Shown here piece after piece: positions 8,160 to 17,569 of a stretch of DNA of 64,000 bases (positions are counted from its first letter, which is position 1; each line of letters opens with the position of its first letter). Made by a program: the position numbers and the translations under genes. The notes under the pieces are model-generated. The model was not told the DNA's origin. It did no database searches and saw only the letters and a program-made list of their open reading frames with translations. Location of the stretch: the NCBI RefSeq assembly GCF_035590735.1, contig NZ_CP141595.1, forward strand, positions 3,443,001-3,507,000. Direction: 5' to 3'. This stretch comes from Rossellomorea aquimaris (GTDB lineage Bacteria > Bacillota > Bacilli > Bacillales > Bacillaceae_B).

Positions 8160-8531
8160 CTACTTCCGCCAAAAGGCCGTGTATTCTGCTTTATCCTGAA
8201 TATTATATGTAATCATATCCTCAAGCAATTTGTAATCCACCGGGTCTTTCCACTTAATTCGAAACAAGCCCTTAGTGGCACTGTAGCCGGCTTGTTCAAT
8301 CCTTTCGGCAAACTCCGTCATGGTTACCGCCTCAGGTGCAACGCTTACATGATGCTTCGCTGCGTCAATACCGATGATAAATGTGCCGTGATCGGTAAAC
8401 ATAGGGGTATTCCATTTCATCACTGGTTCCATTTGCGGGAATTTCTCCGCAACCCACGTCAGGATTTCTTCCAATCGATTGCGGTGATCGGGATTATCGA
8501 TACCTGCTAAATATGGTGCAAAAACATCCAT
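8160..8531 (-). CDS. fra: Iron chaperone-like DUF1801 protein (Fra/YdhG family)
   Basis: A 123-aa DUF1801 protein. [20 protein letters not shown], then [20 protein letters not shown] and HVSVAPEA are hallmarks of the YdhG/Fra frataxin-like family, proposed in Bacillus subtilis to deliver iron for Fe-S cluster and heme assembly. It lacks cysteines, as is usual. SD GGAGGGAACAAG precedes the ATG. The next gene downstream is the related YdeI, and a GNAT gene is upstream. Confidence 0.8.
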   Translation of the reverse strand: MDVFAPYLAGIDNPDHRNRLEEILTWVAEKFPQMEPVMKWNTPMFTDHGTFIIGIDAAKHHVSVAPEAVTMTEFAERIEQAGYSATKGLFRIKWKDPVDYKLLEDMITYNIQDKAEYTAFWRK

Positions 8532-8630
8532 CTTGTTCCCTCCTATCTTAAAATGATGCCGTTCAAGATAAACCTTATCTGATTTCTACTATATATTTTC
8601 AAGCCTGGATAGTCAAAAACTCCCCTAACC

Positions 8631-9173
8631 TCAGCGTTGACTTCGTAAAACCGTGATAAATCCGTCCAGGATATCATGAGAAATCGAGAACCCTTTCCGC
8701 TGATAGAATTCCAATGCCTCTTGATTCCCATTCGATGTAAACACAAAATAATCCGCCACATCCTCGTAGGTTTTCAACCAATCCATTGACATGTTAAAGA
8801 GCCTGGATCCCACACCGAATTGCCGATACCCCTCTTTAATATAAAATTGGGATAAACAACCTACGTTTTCTTTCTGAACTGATGAAAGATCGAAAAACGT
8901 GGCAAAATCATTTGAATACGATTCTTTAGGTGAAATATTGGTATACACATACGCGACAATTTCGTCATGTTTATGAGGATCCCTCACCACCACTATGTAA
9001 TTATGTAAAGCACTTTGGATCGATGGCAGCATCCTGGTATCAAAATTCATGCTGTCAAATCGTTCAGGTGTAATGGATGCCTTTGACTGTTGAAAGTCCA
9101 TCAGTTCATCGCACAGATTCCGGCAGTATTCTGCTTTTTCTTCTGGAATCACTTCATATTGTAGATTCATCAT
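8631..9173 (-). CDS. GNAT family N-acetyltransferase
   Basis: Transfers an acetyl group from acetyl-CoA to an amine. The C-terminal half holds the GNAT core: IVVVRDP (beta strands), GCLSQFYIKEGYRQFGVGSR with the R/Q-x-x-G-x-G/A acetyl-CoA loop (QFGVGSRLF, about residue 123), then NGNQEALEFYQRKGF. The first 60 residues are a family-specific helical extension. The ATG at 9185 overlaps the SD GGGGG; ATGATG at 9173/9170 is the likely start. The target is unknown. The 100 bp to fra hold no terminator. Confidence 0.82.
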   Translation of the reverse strand: MMNLQYEVIPEEKAEYCRNLCDELMDFQQSKASITPERFDSMNFDTRMLPSIQSALHNYIVVVRDPHKHDEIVAYVYTNISPKESYSNDFATFFDLSSVQKENVGCLSQFYIKEGYRQFGVGSRLFNMSMDWLKTYEDVADYFVFTSNGNQEALEFYQRKGFSISHDILDGFITVLRSQR

Positions 9174-9312
9174 TACGTCCCCCATATAATCAATGAATGT
9201 CCCGCTGACCCTGGTCTGGAAACAATTAATACTACTCTATTACATTTTAGCTTGAACTTAGATTGTAAGGAAAGCTATTACAAAATAAAAACTTTTAAAT
9301 TGACACACAAAA

Positions 9313-9365
9313 AATGACACAAAAGTAAGATTGGTTACTAAAACTAGCCACCTTTGTGTCATTCA
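9313..9365 (-). terminator. Rho-independent terminator of the MMPL/heptad-repeat operon
   Basis: Minus strand: AATGACACAAAGGTGG pairs imperfectly with CCAATCTTACTTTTGTGTCATT, then TTTTTGTG. It lies 16 bp after the stop of the secreted heptad-repeat gene. Confidence 0.7.
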
Positions 9366-9380
9366 TCAAATCCGTTCAGT

Positions 9381-11177
9381 TTACTTAAACAAATCCATCA
9401 GCAGCTCCCAAAACCCTTTTTCTTTCTTCGGTTCTGCTTTCTTCGTATCTTGTTCTTCTTTTTCGATGCTTTCTGTCTTGATCACAAATTGCACGGAAGA
9501 TACTTTTTCGTTTTTGGAGGAAACGAAGGATACCGGCTTGAAATCCGATTTATCGTATTCAGCCATCATCTTATTGATTTCTTCTTGCATTTTGTCAGGA
9601 AGGTTTTTCGTTTCCTGGTGCAGTTGGCTCGTTCCACTGTGAAGGTCTGTGACTCCACCTTCTAATTCGTTTGTTCCTCCAGCCAGTTCAGCAATGCCTG
9701 CATGAAGCTTACCGTAAGAAGTGGATAACTGACCTACGCCTTCTGTATAGCGGACCAATCCGGAGTGGAAGTCGCCGTAGTTGGCGGACAATTCACCCAG
9801 TCCTTTTTGCAGCTGAGCAAACCCGCTCATATCCGTTTCTTTCAATGATGCAGACAGATTATTCGAGATGGAAGTCAGCTGTCCGCTCATCTCGTTCACG
9901 GAACCACTCACCTGATTCAAGGTCGGTTCCACGGCCGCGAAGGCTTCCTTGACGCTTGCATAGGTCCCCTTCACTTTTTGCGCAGCTTGATGGGACTCCA
10001 CCAGTTTATCCACTACCTGGGGATCCGCTCCGCTTCCATATAATGCGGTAATTTCTTCTTCCGAAAGCTCGGAAGAAGGGATTCCCGCCATAGCAGCGTC
10101 CAATGCTGCGTAGGCTGAAGAATAGTTTTTCTGCAGGGTCGATAACCCATTCGCGGCTTGTGTCAGGCCATCTGCCAATTGTGTCAAACCAGCCGGCAGC
10201 TCATTCAAAGCTGATAAATCCATTTCAGCAGGATTCGCAGCCAGTGACTGATTGATGGTTCGCAGTGCATCGCCGATAGAATTCGAGGCTCCGACAATTT
10301 GAGACGAAGAACCGTTCAATTCACTGATGCCATTTTTATATTGAGCCGAACCGTCACGCAGGCTCGATGCCCCATCGTTCAATTGGGACACACCATTTTT
10401 CAGGTCGGCCACCCCGGTATTTAACTTCCCGATGGCATCTGATAGTTCCGATATGTCATCCGTCATACCTTCTGTTCCCGTCGTATCGATTGGGAGTGTG
10501 GAAGGGACCGCCGCGATCTGAACACCCTCGAACTCAAAGTCCGCTACATCCGTTTCCACGCTTAGCTTTTTCTCTTTTCCAGGCATGACGGTAAAGGTGA
10601 TTTGCTTATTCTTCCCAGCATTCGCCACCATTCCGTCTGCCGCTTCGATGTTTTCATACGTATTCGGCAGGTTCAGGGAAACCTGCAATAAATAATTCTC
10701 ATAAAATACAGTACCTGCATTCTTATTTTCAGCAGTATCGATGTTGATTTCGAGGTGTCCGCTTTTACCTGCAAGTTGTGATGGATCGATTTTCTTCCCA
10801 TCCAAGCTATATGATACCGTCACATCCCAAGGTAACTTTGTATCTTCTTGCATGTTTCCTTGATATGTGAACTTTCCTTCCGGGGCGTCCATTTCAATCT
10901 TCTGCCCCTCCAGCTCAAGCTTCTTCAGATCCGTCAGATTCTTGACGCTGCTGAATTCCCCGTAATCGAGGATCTTTCCGGCACGAGCTACCTCGAAGGT
11001 ATTCACGACATAGATAGAATCCAGGTCTCCAGCTGCGTCCAATGTCGCGTACACGACTTCATCCTTCGAAGTGACCTTTCCTTCCGTTGCCGCTTGGGCT
11101 GGTACACTAAGAAATGAAGGCAAGAATAGCATCAACGCGAGTGCAGAATAACGTAATTGTTTTTTTCTCATCATCAT
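9381..11177 (-). CDS. Secreted YhgE/Pip-like heptad-repeat protein, MMPL partner
   Basis: 598 aa. It has a signal peptide MMMRKKQLRYSALALMLFLP with cleavage near VPAQAA, a beta-rich region (residues 40-230), and then two blocks of Leu-x-x-Gly heptads. Block one is about 245-300 (LNTGVADLKNGVSQLNDGAS) and block two about 470-520 (LHAGIAELAGGTNELEGGVT). A helical region of about 170 residues lies between them, and the protein ends in a Lys/Glu-rich tail EKGFWELLMDLFK. Such repeats are found in YhgE/Pip and RND-associated proteins and may form an extended tube or fibre outside the membrane (inference). No C-terminal membrane helices are present, unlike YhgE. Its start overlaps the transporter stop (ATGA). 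Confidence 0.75.
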   Translation of the reverse strand: MMMRKKQLRYSALALMLFLPSFLSVPAQAATEGKVTSKDEVVYATLDAAGDLDSIYVVNTFEVARAGKILDYGEFSSVKNLTDLKKLELEGQKIEMDAPEGKFTYQGNMQEDTKLPWDVTVSYSLDGKKIDPSQLAGKSGHLEINIDTAENKNAGTVFYENYLLQVSLNLPNTYENIEAADGMVANAGKNKQITFTVMPGKEKKLSVETDVADFEFEGVQIAAVPSTLPIDTTGTEGMTDDISELSDAIGKLNTGVADLKNGVSQLNDGASSLRDGSAQYKNGISELNGSSSQIVGASNSIGDALRTINQSLAANPAEMDLSALNELPAGLTQLADGLTQAANGLSTLQKNYSSAYAALDAAMAGIPSSELSEEEITALYGSGADPQVVDKLVESHQAAQKVKGTYASVKEAFAAVEPTLNQVSGSVNEMSGQLTSISNNLSASLKETDMSGFAQLQKGLGELSANYGDFHSGLVRYTEGVGQLSTSYGKLHAGIAELAGGTNELEGGVTDLHSGTSQLHQETKNLPDKMQEEINKMMAEYDKSDFKPVSFVSSKNEKVSSVQFVIKTESIEKEEQDTKKAEPKKEKGFWELLMDLFK

Positions 11178-13231
11178 TTCTCCTCATAATAATTTGCTTT
11201 ATAGGTTGTTTTCTTAATGACTTTATCGAATACCAGGAGCATCGCCGGCAGGACAAAGAGGACCATGATAAAGGCTAGCAGCGCCCCCCTGCCCATCAGT
11301 AGACCGATGGATCCAACAATCGGATTGGAAGAGGTAATCCACAGAATAAAGCCGACACTCGAAAGGATCGCTGCCGAAATCGAAATCGAGAATGTCTTCT
11401 CATCCAGGGTTCTCACCATTGCTTCTTTAGCAGGCATTTCCTTGCGATAATGGGTATAGGCCTCTGTGAATAAAATCCCATAATCGACCGTCGCCGCAAG
11501 CTGTACCGTACTGATGATCAAGTAGCCAACAAACACGAGTGGTGTATTCGTAAAGTATGGAATCGATAAGTTGATCCAGACGGCCGCCTCAATCGTGATG
11601 AGCAGCACCACCGGAATCGTAATCGATTTAAAGCTGAACAGAAGCACAAGGGCAATCGTCACGACCGTCAGCACATTCACGACCACATTATCCTTGTTGA
11701 CGGTATTCTTGATATCATAGAGCGTCACGCTTTCCCCAAGCGCCAGAGCTTTATCCCCGTAATAATCCGTCGCGGCTTTTTCCACCTTCTCTACTATGGA
11801 AAAAGGGACCTCCCCTTCTGTACCCTGACTTGTGTTAATGACGATCCGGCTGTAATTTTCAGAGTAGAATTCATCCGTGATCGATTTATCCAGGTATTCA
11901 GGGGGGATCTCAGAACCAACCTGATTCACATACGCCATGACTCCTGTCACATAATCAAGGGATTCGATGTCCTCCACGAGCTCCATTTCTTTGGCTGTAT
12001 CTCCTTTAGGAACTAATAGAACGATGGGTGTCGTTTCACCAAATGCTTCCTCAACCTTCTTGAAGTCACTCCCGACACGGGTATTTTCCGGCTGCTCACC
12101 TGACCCGTAAATGAATGACGTATTCGTTTGCCCGAGGAAGGCAGGGACCAGAATCGCAAATACAAAGATCAGGCTTGGAACCTTCAATTTCAATACCTTG
12201 TTCCCGATACCCGTGAAGCTCGGTACAAAGCTCTTATGTTTCGTCTTATCCATCCATTTATAGAAAACCAGCGTCAATGCAGGCAGGAACACCATCACAC
12301 TGATAAAGCTCAGGACGATCCCCTTCACAAGGTTCAATCCGAGATCCGACCCGATCTGAAACTCCATGAACGTAAGGGCGATAAACCCGAAGAACGTCGT
12401 TGCCGCACTTGCCGTGATTGCCGGGAACGACTTCTTCATCGCAAGCTTCATCGCTTCTTCAGGATCATCCGTCACTTTCCGGTAATCGGAAAAGCTATGA
12501 AGCAGGAACACCGCGTAATCAAGCGACACAGCCAGCTGCAGGATCGGCGCTACCGATTGGGTGACGAAGGAAACCTCCCCAAGGAAGATGTTCGTCCCCA
12601 GGTTGATCAGAACCGACACCCCGATCGCCGTCAGGAAGAACAGTGGTTCAACCCACGAAGTCGTCGAGACGACCAGAATCAAAATAATGAGGGGTACCAG
12701 TAACATCCCTGCATACATCGATTCACTTCCGGCCATTTTCTGAGAACTTGCCGTATTGGCCGCTTCACCGGCAATCGCACCATCACTACCGATCAGCTCA
12801 TAGATTTCATCGGTGATCCGGACCTCATCTCCGGTAGCGACACTGATGGAAAACAGCGCATTCTGATCACTATAGTAATTCTCGACCGTCTCCTTGTCCG
12901 CCACTTCCAAAGGCGTTTTCAGGTCGACCATATCATCCAGCCATATCACATCAGATACTCCGTCTATGGCTTCCAGCTTTTCTTTAAATTCGAGTGCCTC
13001 CTGAATCGTCACACCCGTAACCATGACCCGCGTATCGGGAACGTCACCCGTGAACTCCTTTTCCATGATGTCCATGGCCTGTGTCGACTGGGCATCATCG
13101 GGCAAATAATCGACCATATTATAATTGACCTTCACAAAAAACTGCGCCGCCGTTGACATCACCGTCACCAGCATAAACGCAATCAGAACAGCTTTCTTAT
13201 GCTTTATGATCCAAGATGCAATATTTATCAT
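11174..13231 (-). CDS. MMPL/RND family transporter
   Basis: 685 aa with the two-module RND build: an N-terminal helix (WIIKHKKAVLIAFMLVTVMS), an extracytoplasmic domain (about 35-165) starting NYNMVDYLPDDAQSTQAMDI, five helices, a second helix-loop-domain half from about 345 and five more helices ending RGALLAFIMVLFVLPAMLLV. The conserved AVSLDYAVFLLHSF and ATVDYGILFTEAY segments carry the paired Asp-Tyr of the proton relay. It likely exports a lipid or hydrophobic drug. It forms an operon with the heptad-repeat protein (4-bp overlap) and diverges from a TetR regulator that probably represses it. Confidence 0.9.
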   Translation of the reverse strand: MINIASWIIKHKKAVLIAFMLVTVMSTAAQFFVKVNYNMVDYLPDDAQSTQAMDIMEKEFTGDVPDTRVMVTGVTIQEALEFKEKLEAIDGVSDVIWLDDMVDLKTPLEVADKETVENYYSDQNALFSISVATGDEVRITDEIYELIGSDGAIAGEAANTASSQKMAGSESMYAGMLLVPLIILILVVSTTSWVEPLFFLTAIGVSVLINLGTNIFLGEVSFVTQSVAPILQLAVSLDYAVFLLHSFSDYRKVTDDPEEAMKLAMKKSFPAITASAATTFFGFIALTFMEFQIGSDLGLNLVKGIVLSFISVMVFLPALTLVFYKWMDKTKHKSFVPSFTGIGNKVLKLKVPSLIFVFAILVPAFLGQTNTSFIYGSGEQPENTRVGSDFKKVEEAFGETTPIVLLVPKGDTAKEMELVEDIESLDYVTGVMAYVNQVGSEIPPEYLDKSITDEFYSENYSRIVINTSQGTEGEVPFSIVEKVEKAATDYYGDKALALGESVTLYDIKNTVNKDNVVVNVLTVVTIALVLLFSFKSITIPVVLLITIEAAVWINLSIPYFTNTPLVFVGYLIISTVQLAATVDYGILFTEAYTHYRKEMPAKEAMVRTLDEKTFSISISAAILSSVGFILWITSSNPIVGSIGLLMGRGALLAFIMVLFVLPAMLLVFDKVIKKTTYKANYYEEK

Positions 13232-13285
13232 CTTTCACCTCTCTTGTCTCTTTCACATTTTCACATTATCATTATAATAAACACC

Positions 13286-13353
13286 GTGTTGGATATTCAA
13301 CGGACAGTTGCATAAGGAATGTTCAATACTCAACACATCACTCACGTGTGTTG
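13286..13353. promoter_or_regulatory. Candidate TetR operators between the transporter operon and its regulator
   Basis: GTGTTGGATATTCAAC (13286-13301) and GTTCAATACTCAACAC (13321-13336) are imperfect inverted copies (13 of 16 positions). CAACAC...GTGTTG (13331-13353) forms a further palindrome with an 11-bp centre. All lie in the 158-bp divergent intergenic region, where a TetR operator is expected. Confidence 0.5.
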
Positions 13354-13389
13354 GGTAACTCAGAAAAAGCAGGAAAGGAACGTTGATTT

Positions 13390-13956
13390 TTGAACTCAAA
13401 AATGGACCGACGAAAAAAATATACACGCATGGTTTTAAAAGACAGTCTCTTGAAACTATTGCAGGATAAATCAATCTCTAGCATCACCATCAAAGAAATC
13501 TGTGAAACGGCAGACATCAACCGATCCACCTATTATGCCCACTACTCAAACCAATACGAACTGCTCGAAGCAATCGAAGAAGAATTCATTGAGGACTTGA
13601 CCATCACACTGGGTAAGTATAACTTCTCAAAAGAAGAAGAAGCCCTGCAAATGACCGAAAAACTATTCGAATACATCGCCGAAAAAAGCGATATATGCGA
13701 GGCTCTTCTCAGCGAGAACACCGACATGTACTTTCTAAAGAAAGGCATGATCATCACCCACGAATTCATCTTCAAAAACTGGATCACCGAAAGCCGGATG
13801 GATCAAGAAACCTATGAGTACATCAATATGTTTATGGTGAGCGGAAGTATTCATGTCATCAAAAATTGGGTGGAAAACGGGATGGATAAAACGCCTGGGG
13901 AGATGGCAGGGATCTTGCATCGGTTTATTAATCGGGGGTTGTCGGGTGTGAGGTAA
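13390..13956 (+). CDS. TetR/AcrR family transcriptional regulator
   Basis: About 188 aa. The N-terminal HTH (DRRKKYTRMVLKDSLLKLLQ, then SITIKEICETADINRSTYYA) is typical of TetR. The C-terminal ligand/dimer domain starts YELLEAIEEEF. It resembles the group that controls YhgE-like or MMPL operons. The TTG at 13390 lies 10 nt after AGGAAAGGA; the ATG at 13402 is the alternative start. It probably represses the divergent MMPL operon and itself (inference from position and nearby palindromes). Confidence 0.88.
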   Translation: MNSKMDRRKKYTRMVLKDSLLKLLQDKSISSITIKEICETADINRSTYYAHYSNQYELLEAIEEEFIEDLTITLGKYNFSKEEEALQMTEKLFEYIAEKSDICEALLSENTDMYFLKKGMIITHEFIFKNWITESRMDQETYEYINMFMVSGSIHVIKNWVENGMDKTPGEMAGILHRFINRGLSGVR

Positions 13957-13969
13957 GGATATGTTCACA

Positions 13970-14024
13970 AAGAAAGCCTATCCGTAGACGTTATTAGATA
14001 ACGTTTTTGGTAGGCTCTTTTATC
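13970..14024 (+). terminator. Rho-independent terminator of the TetR gene
   Basis: AGCCTATCCGTAGACGTTA pairs with TAACGTTTTTGGTAGGCT, followed by CTTTT. It lies 15 bp after the stop. The 130 bp from here to the oxidoreductase stop hold no other signal. Confidence 0.7.
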
Positions 14025-14156
14025 TTTATATATTTATTAATGCCGATGCAAATATTCAATCCAGCGTTCATAGAAACATGTACCCTTTCATTCAAGTACC
14101 GCTATTTCAAGGGCAAAGGTGTTCTCTTAATTTGAGAAATCGTTCTCAGAAAAGAT

Positions 14157-15122
14157 TTATACCTTAATCAACACTTTTCCCTTATAATCACGACTCTCTA
14201 TCAATTCATGTGCTTTTGCTGCATCTCTCAAATCAAAGATCTGTGCGACGGGCAGGATGACTTTCTTGGAGGCAAATAACTTTATAACCTGATCAGCAAC
14301 AGGAGCTAAAAGTTCCGGTCGATGTTTCCTGGTCGTCCCTAAGCTGAAACCTTTTACATTTCTGCAGGAACTATGAACATCGCTTGTTTTAAAGGTACCT
14401 GCTTTTCCACTGCTGTTGCCGAATTGAACAAGGGTCCCATATAGACCCAAACACTCGAGACTCCTGGAAGTGACTTCACCTGCTACTGAATCGAAAATTA
14501 CATTTGCTCCTTGAACATATGTGTTCTGAAGGACTTCCTCTGTAAACGAATCGTATGTACAAACGAGATCTGCCCCTAAGTTCTTCACATACTCTTCTTT
14601 CTGCATGCTTCCAACAGTTGCAATAACTTTCTTTACACCAGCCAGTTTTGCCAGTTGTACAAGCATTGAACCTACGCCACCAGCCGCACTATGGATGACG
14701 ATCGTATCTCCCTTTTTTACTTGACCGACTTCATGTAAGAGAAGATAAGACAGGATGGATACGGTCGGCATTGCAGCAGCCTGTTCAAAAGTAAGACTGT
14801 CTGGGATCTTGAATACCAATTGTTTGTTTGCCTTTACTTTTTCTGCATATGAACCACCTATGGGAAAGGCGATGACACGGTCTCCGACGGAAAAAGGAGA
14901 CGATTTCCCCACTTTTACAATGGTTCCCGAAACATCCAGCCCAAGGGTAAAAGGGAAGTTACCCTTCACTTTATTCCCTTTCCGTGACTTAATATCTGCA
15001 TAGTTCACACTGGTAAATGCGGTTTTTATCAACACTTCATCCTCAGTTATTTCCGGGCATTTCACATCCGTGAATACAAGTACATCTGAATTTCCGAACT
15101 CATTTTGAATAACTGCTTTCAT
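14157..15122 (-). CDS. Zinc-type alcohol dehydrogenase-like / quinone oxidoreductase (MDR family)
   Basis: A medium-chain reductase that uses NADPH. It has the GroES-like N-terminal domain (MKAVIQNEFGNSDVLVFTDV; TSVNYADIKSRKG) and a Rossmann domain with VIHSAAGGVGSMLVQLAKLA (about 147-166). The zinc-ligand cysteines of true alcohol dehydrogenases are missing, so it belongs to the zeta-crystallin/quinone reductase branch. The ATG at 15122 is 8 nt after GGGAGC; the open frame further up lacks an RBS. It is a single gene. The physiological substrate is unknown. Confidence 0.88.
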   Translation of the reverse strand: MKAVIQNEFGNSDVLVFTDVKCPEITEDEVLIKTAFTSVNYADIKSRKGNKVKGNFPFTLGLDVSGTIVKVGKSSPFSVGDRVIAFPIGGSYAEKVKANKQLVFKIPDSLTFEQAAAMPTVSILSYLLLHEVGQVKKGDTIVIHSAAGGVGSMLVQLAKLAGVKKVIATVGSMQKEEYVKNLGADLVCTYDSFTEEVLQNTYVQGANVIFDSVAGEVTSRSLECLGLYGTLVQFGNSSGKAGTFKTSDVHSSCRNVKGFSLGTTRKHRPELLAPVADQVIKLFASKKVILPVAQIFDLRDAAKAHELIESRDYKGKVLIKV

Positions 15123-15296
15123 TATTGTAGCTCCCTTATAGAACAAAGTAGAATCTCCTGCATAACATATTTTCCCAGCAATTACTTCTCATTCTACTGT
15201 AAAAAGGGGTTTTCGAATAATATTAAAACTGAAAGGACAATCATAACATTCTCTTATTGATATAGGAAAAATCAGTCCATGACATCCAATAAAAAG

Positions 15297-15325
15297 CAAG
15301 CAGGAAAATATCCTGCTTGCTCTCA
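15297..15325 (-). terminator. Rho-independent terminator of the 50-aa acidic protein
   Basis: Minus strand perfect hairpin GCAAGCAGGA-TATTT-TCCTGCTTGC followed by TTTTTATT, 72 bp after the stop of the small gene. Confidence 0.85.
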
Positions 15326-15396
15326 ACTGCCTTTATTCAGCTCCACATATTTTTAACTAAGCATGGAAGCTTGTAGAAAATAGGTATCTTTACTAC

Positions 15397-15549
15397 CTAC
15401 TTCTCATTCTCTTCATTCTCATACGTGCCATATTGACCATTCTCCGTATCAATGACTCCGCTCGTATAAGAATCCATGATCTGCTGGCTCACCTGCTCGT
15501 TTGCCTGTTCGTCATACGAAAACTGCTCTTTCGGATCCCTCTTCTTCAT
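15397..15549 (-). CDS. Small acidic hydrophilic protein (50 aa)
   Basis: MKKRDPKEQFSYDEQANEQV is followed by SQQIMDSYTSGVID and a Glu/Asn-rich tail ending NEENEK. There is no hydrophobic segment. The SD AAAGGGGAATAGAC precedes the ATG, and a strong terminator follows. The composition resembles the small spore- or stress-associated proteins of Bacillus, but no family is recognised. It diverges from the universal stress protein gene. Confidence 0.6.
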   Translation of the reverse strand: MKKRDPKEQFSYDEQANEQVSQQIMDSYTSGVIDTENGQYGTYENEENEK

Positions 15550-15658
15550 GTCTATTCCCCTTTATAAAATAAGTAGTCTATTCCTTTATATTGTTCGAAA
15601 ATCGGCTACAGATATGAGTGGAAAAATATAGTATGATAAAGGTAAGGAGGGGATAACA

Positions 15659-16111
15659 ATGAGTTTAAAATATCAGAACATATTAGTAGCTGTCGATGGA
15701 TCCAAAGAAGCAGAATGGGCGTTCAAAAAAGGGATTGCCATCGCCAAACGGAATGATGCTATTCTTTCATTGATACACGTGATCGATACCCGTTCCTTCG
15801 CCGCAATCGAATCCTATGATCGTACAGTAGGAGAAAGAGCTATCAAGTATGCTGAAGAATTGTTAGAAGAGTACAAAGCAGAAGCTGCAGAAGCAGGGTT
15901 AACAAAAGTGAAAACCTATGTCGAGTACGGCTCCCCGAAAGTGATCATCCCAAGAGAAGCAACGAAGAACGTAGGAGCAGACCTTGTCATATGCGGCGCA
16001 ACCGGACTCAACGCCGTCGAACGATTCCTCATCGGAAGTGTGTCAGAGCATATCACACGTGCTGCCCATTGTGATGTTCTCGTTGTCCGGACGGAAGAAG
16101 TCGAAGAATAA
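15659..16111 (+). CDS. Universal stress protein (UspA family)
   Basis: A 150-aa single Usp domain. The N-terminal strand is KYQNILVAVDGSKEAEWAFK and the ATP-binding signature G-A-T-G-L-N(9)-G-S is seen in GATGLNAVERFLIGSVSEH, so it is of the nucleotide-binding type. It ends HCDVLVVRTEEVEE. The SD AAGGAGG precedes the ATG. It sits upstream and convergent to argGH, sharing a terminator with argH. Confidence 0.93.
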   Translation: MSLKYQNILVAVDGSKEAEWAFKKGIAIAKRNDAILSLIHVIDTRSFAAIESYDRTVGERAIKYAEELLEEYKAEAAEAGLTKVKTYVEYGSPKVIIPREATKNVGADLVICGATGLNAVERFLIGSVSEHITRAAHCDVLVVRTEEVEE

Positions 16112-16126
16112 ATTCATACTAAACAA

Positions 16127-16171
16127 AAGAGCCGTTGAATGAAGATTGACTCTACGTTCAACGGCTCTTTT
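16127..16171. terminator. Bidirectional terminator between usp and argH
   Basis: GAGCCGTTGAA pairs with TTCAACGGCTC across a 17-nt loop, with TTTTTT on the + side and AAAAGAG (T run on minus) on the other. It serves both convergent genes. Confidence 0.88.
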
Positions 16172-16174
16172 TTG

Positions 16175-17569
16175 CTAGACAGATTGAGCAGCAAAGGTCT
16201 TCAAATGAATTTTACCCTTCTCAATCTGCACCTTCACTTGCTCAAATCCCGTACCACCATAAGACTTTCTTCTTTCAACCGCAGAATACGGAGTCAAAAT
16301 CGAATAAATATCTCCTTCAATCAATGAAGAAAACTCACCGTACTCCTCTAAAGAAACATCCTTCAGATAGCAGCCTTTTTCAATACAATAAAGCACCAGC
16401 TTTCCGACGATTTCATGGGCTTGTCTGAACGGAATCCCTTTCGTCGCCAAGTAATCGGCAAGTTCCGTCGCATTGGAGAAATCATTCCCTACCGCTTCCT
16501 CCATTTGTTTCGTGTTCACTTTCATCGTAGAAATCATTCCCGTGAAAATCTTCAGGGATCCCACCACCGTTTTAACGGTATCAAACATGCCTTCCTTGTC
16601 TTCCTGCATATCCTTGTTGTACGCAAGAGGCAAGCCTTTTAAAACGGTAAGTAGAGAAATGAGATTTCCATTCACTCTTCCGGTCTTCCCTCTGACAAGC
16701 TCAGCCATATCAGGGTTCTTCTTTTGCGGCATGATGCTGCTGCCTGTCGTGAAGCTGTCATCAAGCTCGATGAATCGAAACTCTTCCGTGGACCACAGAA
16801 TCATTTCTTCCGCTAAACGGGAAAGATGCGTCATCATAAACGAACTGTTGCTCAGGAATTCCAGGATGAAATCACGATCACTTACGGCATCGAGACTGTT
16901 TTCATAGCATGAACCGAAGCCGAGAAGATCAGCTGAATATTCCCTGTCGATCGGGAATGTCGTCCCAGCCAGTGCACCTGCGCCTAATGGAGATATGTCG
17001 ATTCTTTTAAGAGAGTCAACGAGACGCTCCTTATCCCGATTGATCATCCAGAAATAACACATCAGATGATGAGCGAAAGAGATCGGCTGGGCACGTTGAA
17101 GATGAGTATATCCAGGAATGATCGTTTCTACATTTTTTTCCGCCTGAAAGATGATCGCCTCCTGAAGGTCCTCAACGAGTTTCACGATCTCTTTCACTCG
17201 TCTCTTTAGAAACAGATGCATGTCAGTCGCAATCTGGTCATTTCGGCTTCTGCCTGTATGAAGTTTACCGCCGACCTCGCCGATTAAATCAATCAGCTGC
17301 TTCTCCAAATTCAGGTGGATATCTTCATACTCGACAGAAAACTGAAGTTCATTCTTTTCGGCTTTTCCGTAAAGCACATGAAGACCATCAAGGATTTGAT
17401 CTGCTTCACCTGCAGTGAGAATCCCGCATTTTTTTAACATTGTTACATGGGCGATGCTGCCTTCAATATCTTCTAGAACGAGCTCCTGATCGAAGGAGAT
17501 GGATGCGTTGAATTCATCCACCCACTCTTCCGGCTTCTTGGTGAAACGTCCTCCCCAGAGCTTGCTCAT
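16175..17569 (-). CDS. argH: Argininosuccinate lyase
   Basis: Splits argininosuccinate into arginine and fumarate, the last step of arginine synthesis. 464 aa, with the fumarase/aspartase superfamily signature [20 protein letters not shown] (around 280), [15 protein letters not shown] at the start and [15 protein letters not shown] (about 108). Its start overlaps the argG stop by 4 bp (ATGA), which indicates translational coupling in an argGH operon. Confidence 0.97.
   Translation of the reverse strand: MSKLWGGRFTKKPEEWVDEFNASISFDQELVLEDIEGSIAHVTMLKKCGILTAGEADQILDGLHVLYGKAEKNELQFSVEYEDIHLNLEKQLIDLIGEVGGKLHTGRSRNDQIATDMHLFLKRRVKEIVKLVEDLQEAIIFQAEKNVETIIPGYTHLQRAQPISFAHHLMCYFWMINRDKERLVDSLKRIDISPLGAGALAGTTFPIDREYSADLLGFGSCYENSLDAVSDRDFILEFLSNSSFMMTHLSRLAEEMILWSTEEFRFIELDDSFTTGSSIMPQKKNPDMAELVRGKTGRVNGNLISLLTVLKGLPLAYNKDMQEDKEGMFDTVKTVVGSLKIFTGMISTMKVNTKQMEEAVGNDFSNATELADYLATKGIPFRQAHEIVGKLVLYCIEKGCYLKDVSLEEYGEFSSLIEGDIYSILTPYSAVERRKSYGGTGFEQVKVQIEKGKIHLKTFAAQSV

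Noticed and set aside
12128..12703. 191-aa open frame on + inside the MMPL gene
   Set aside because: It is antisense to a well-supported transporter, has a very Arg/His/Gln-rich composition and no domain.
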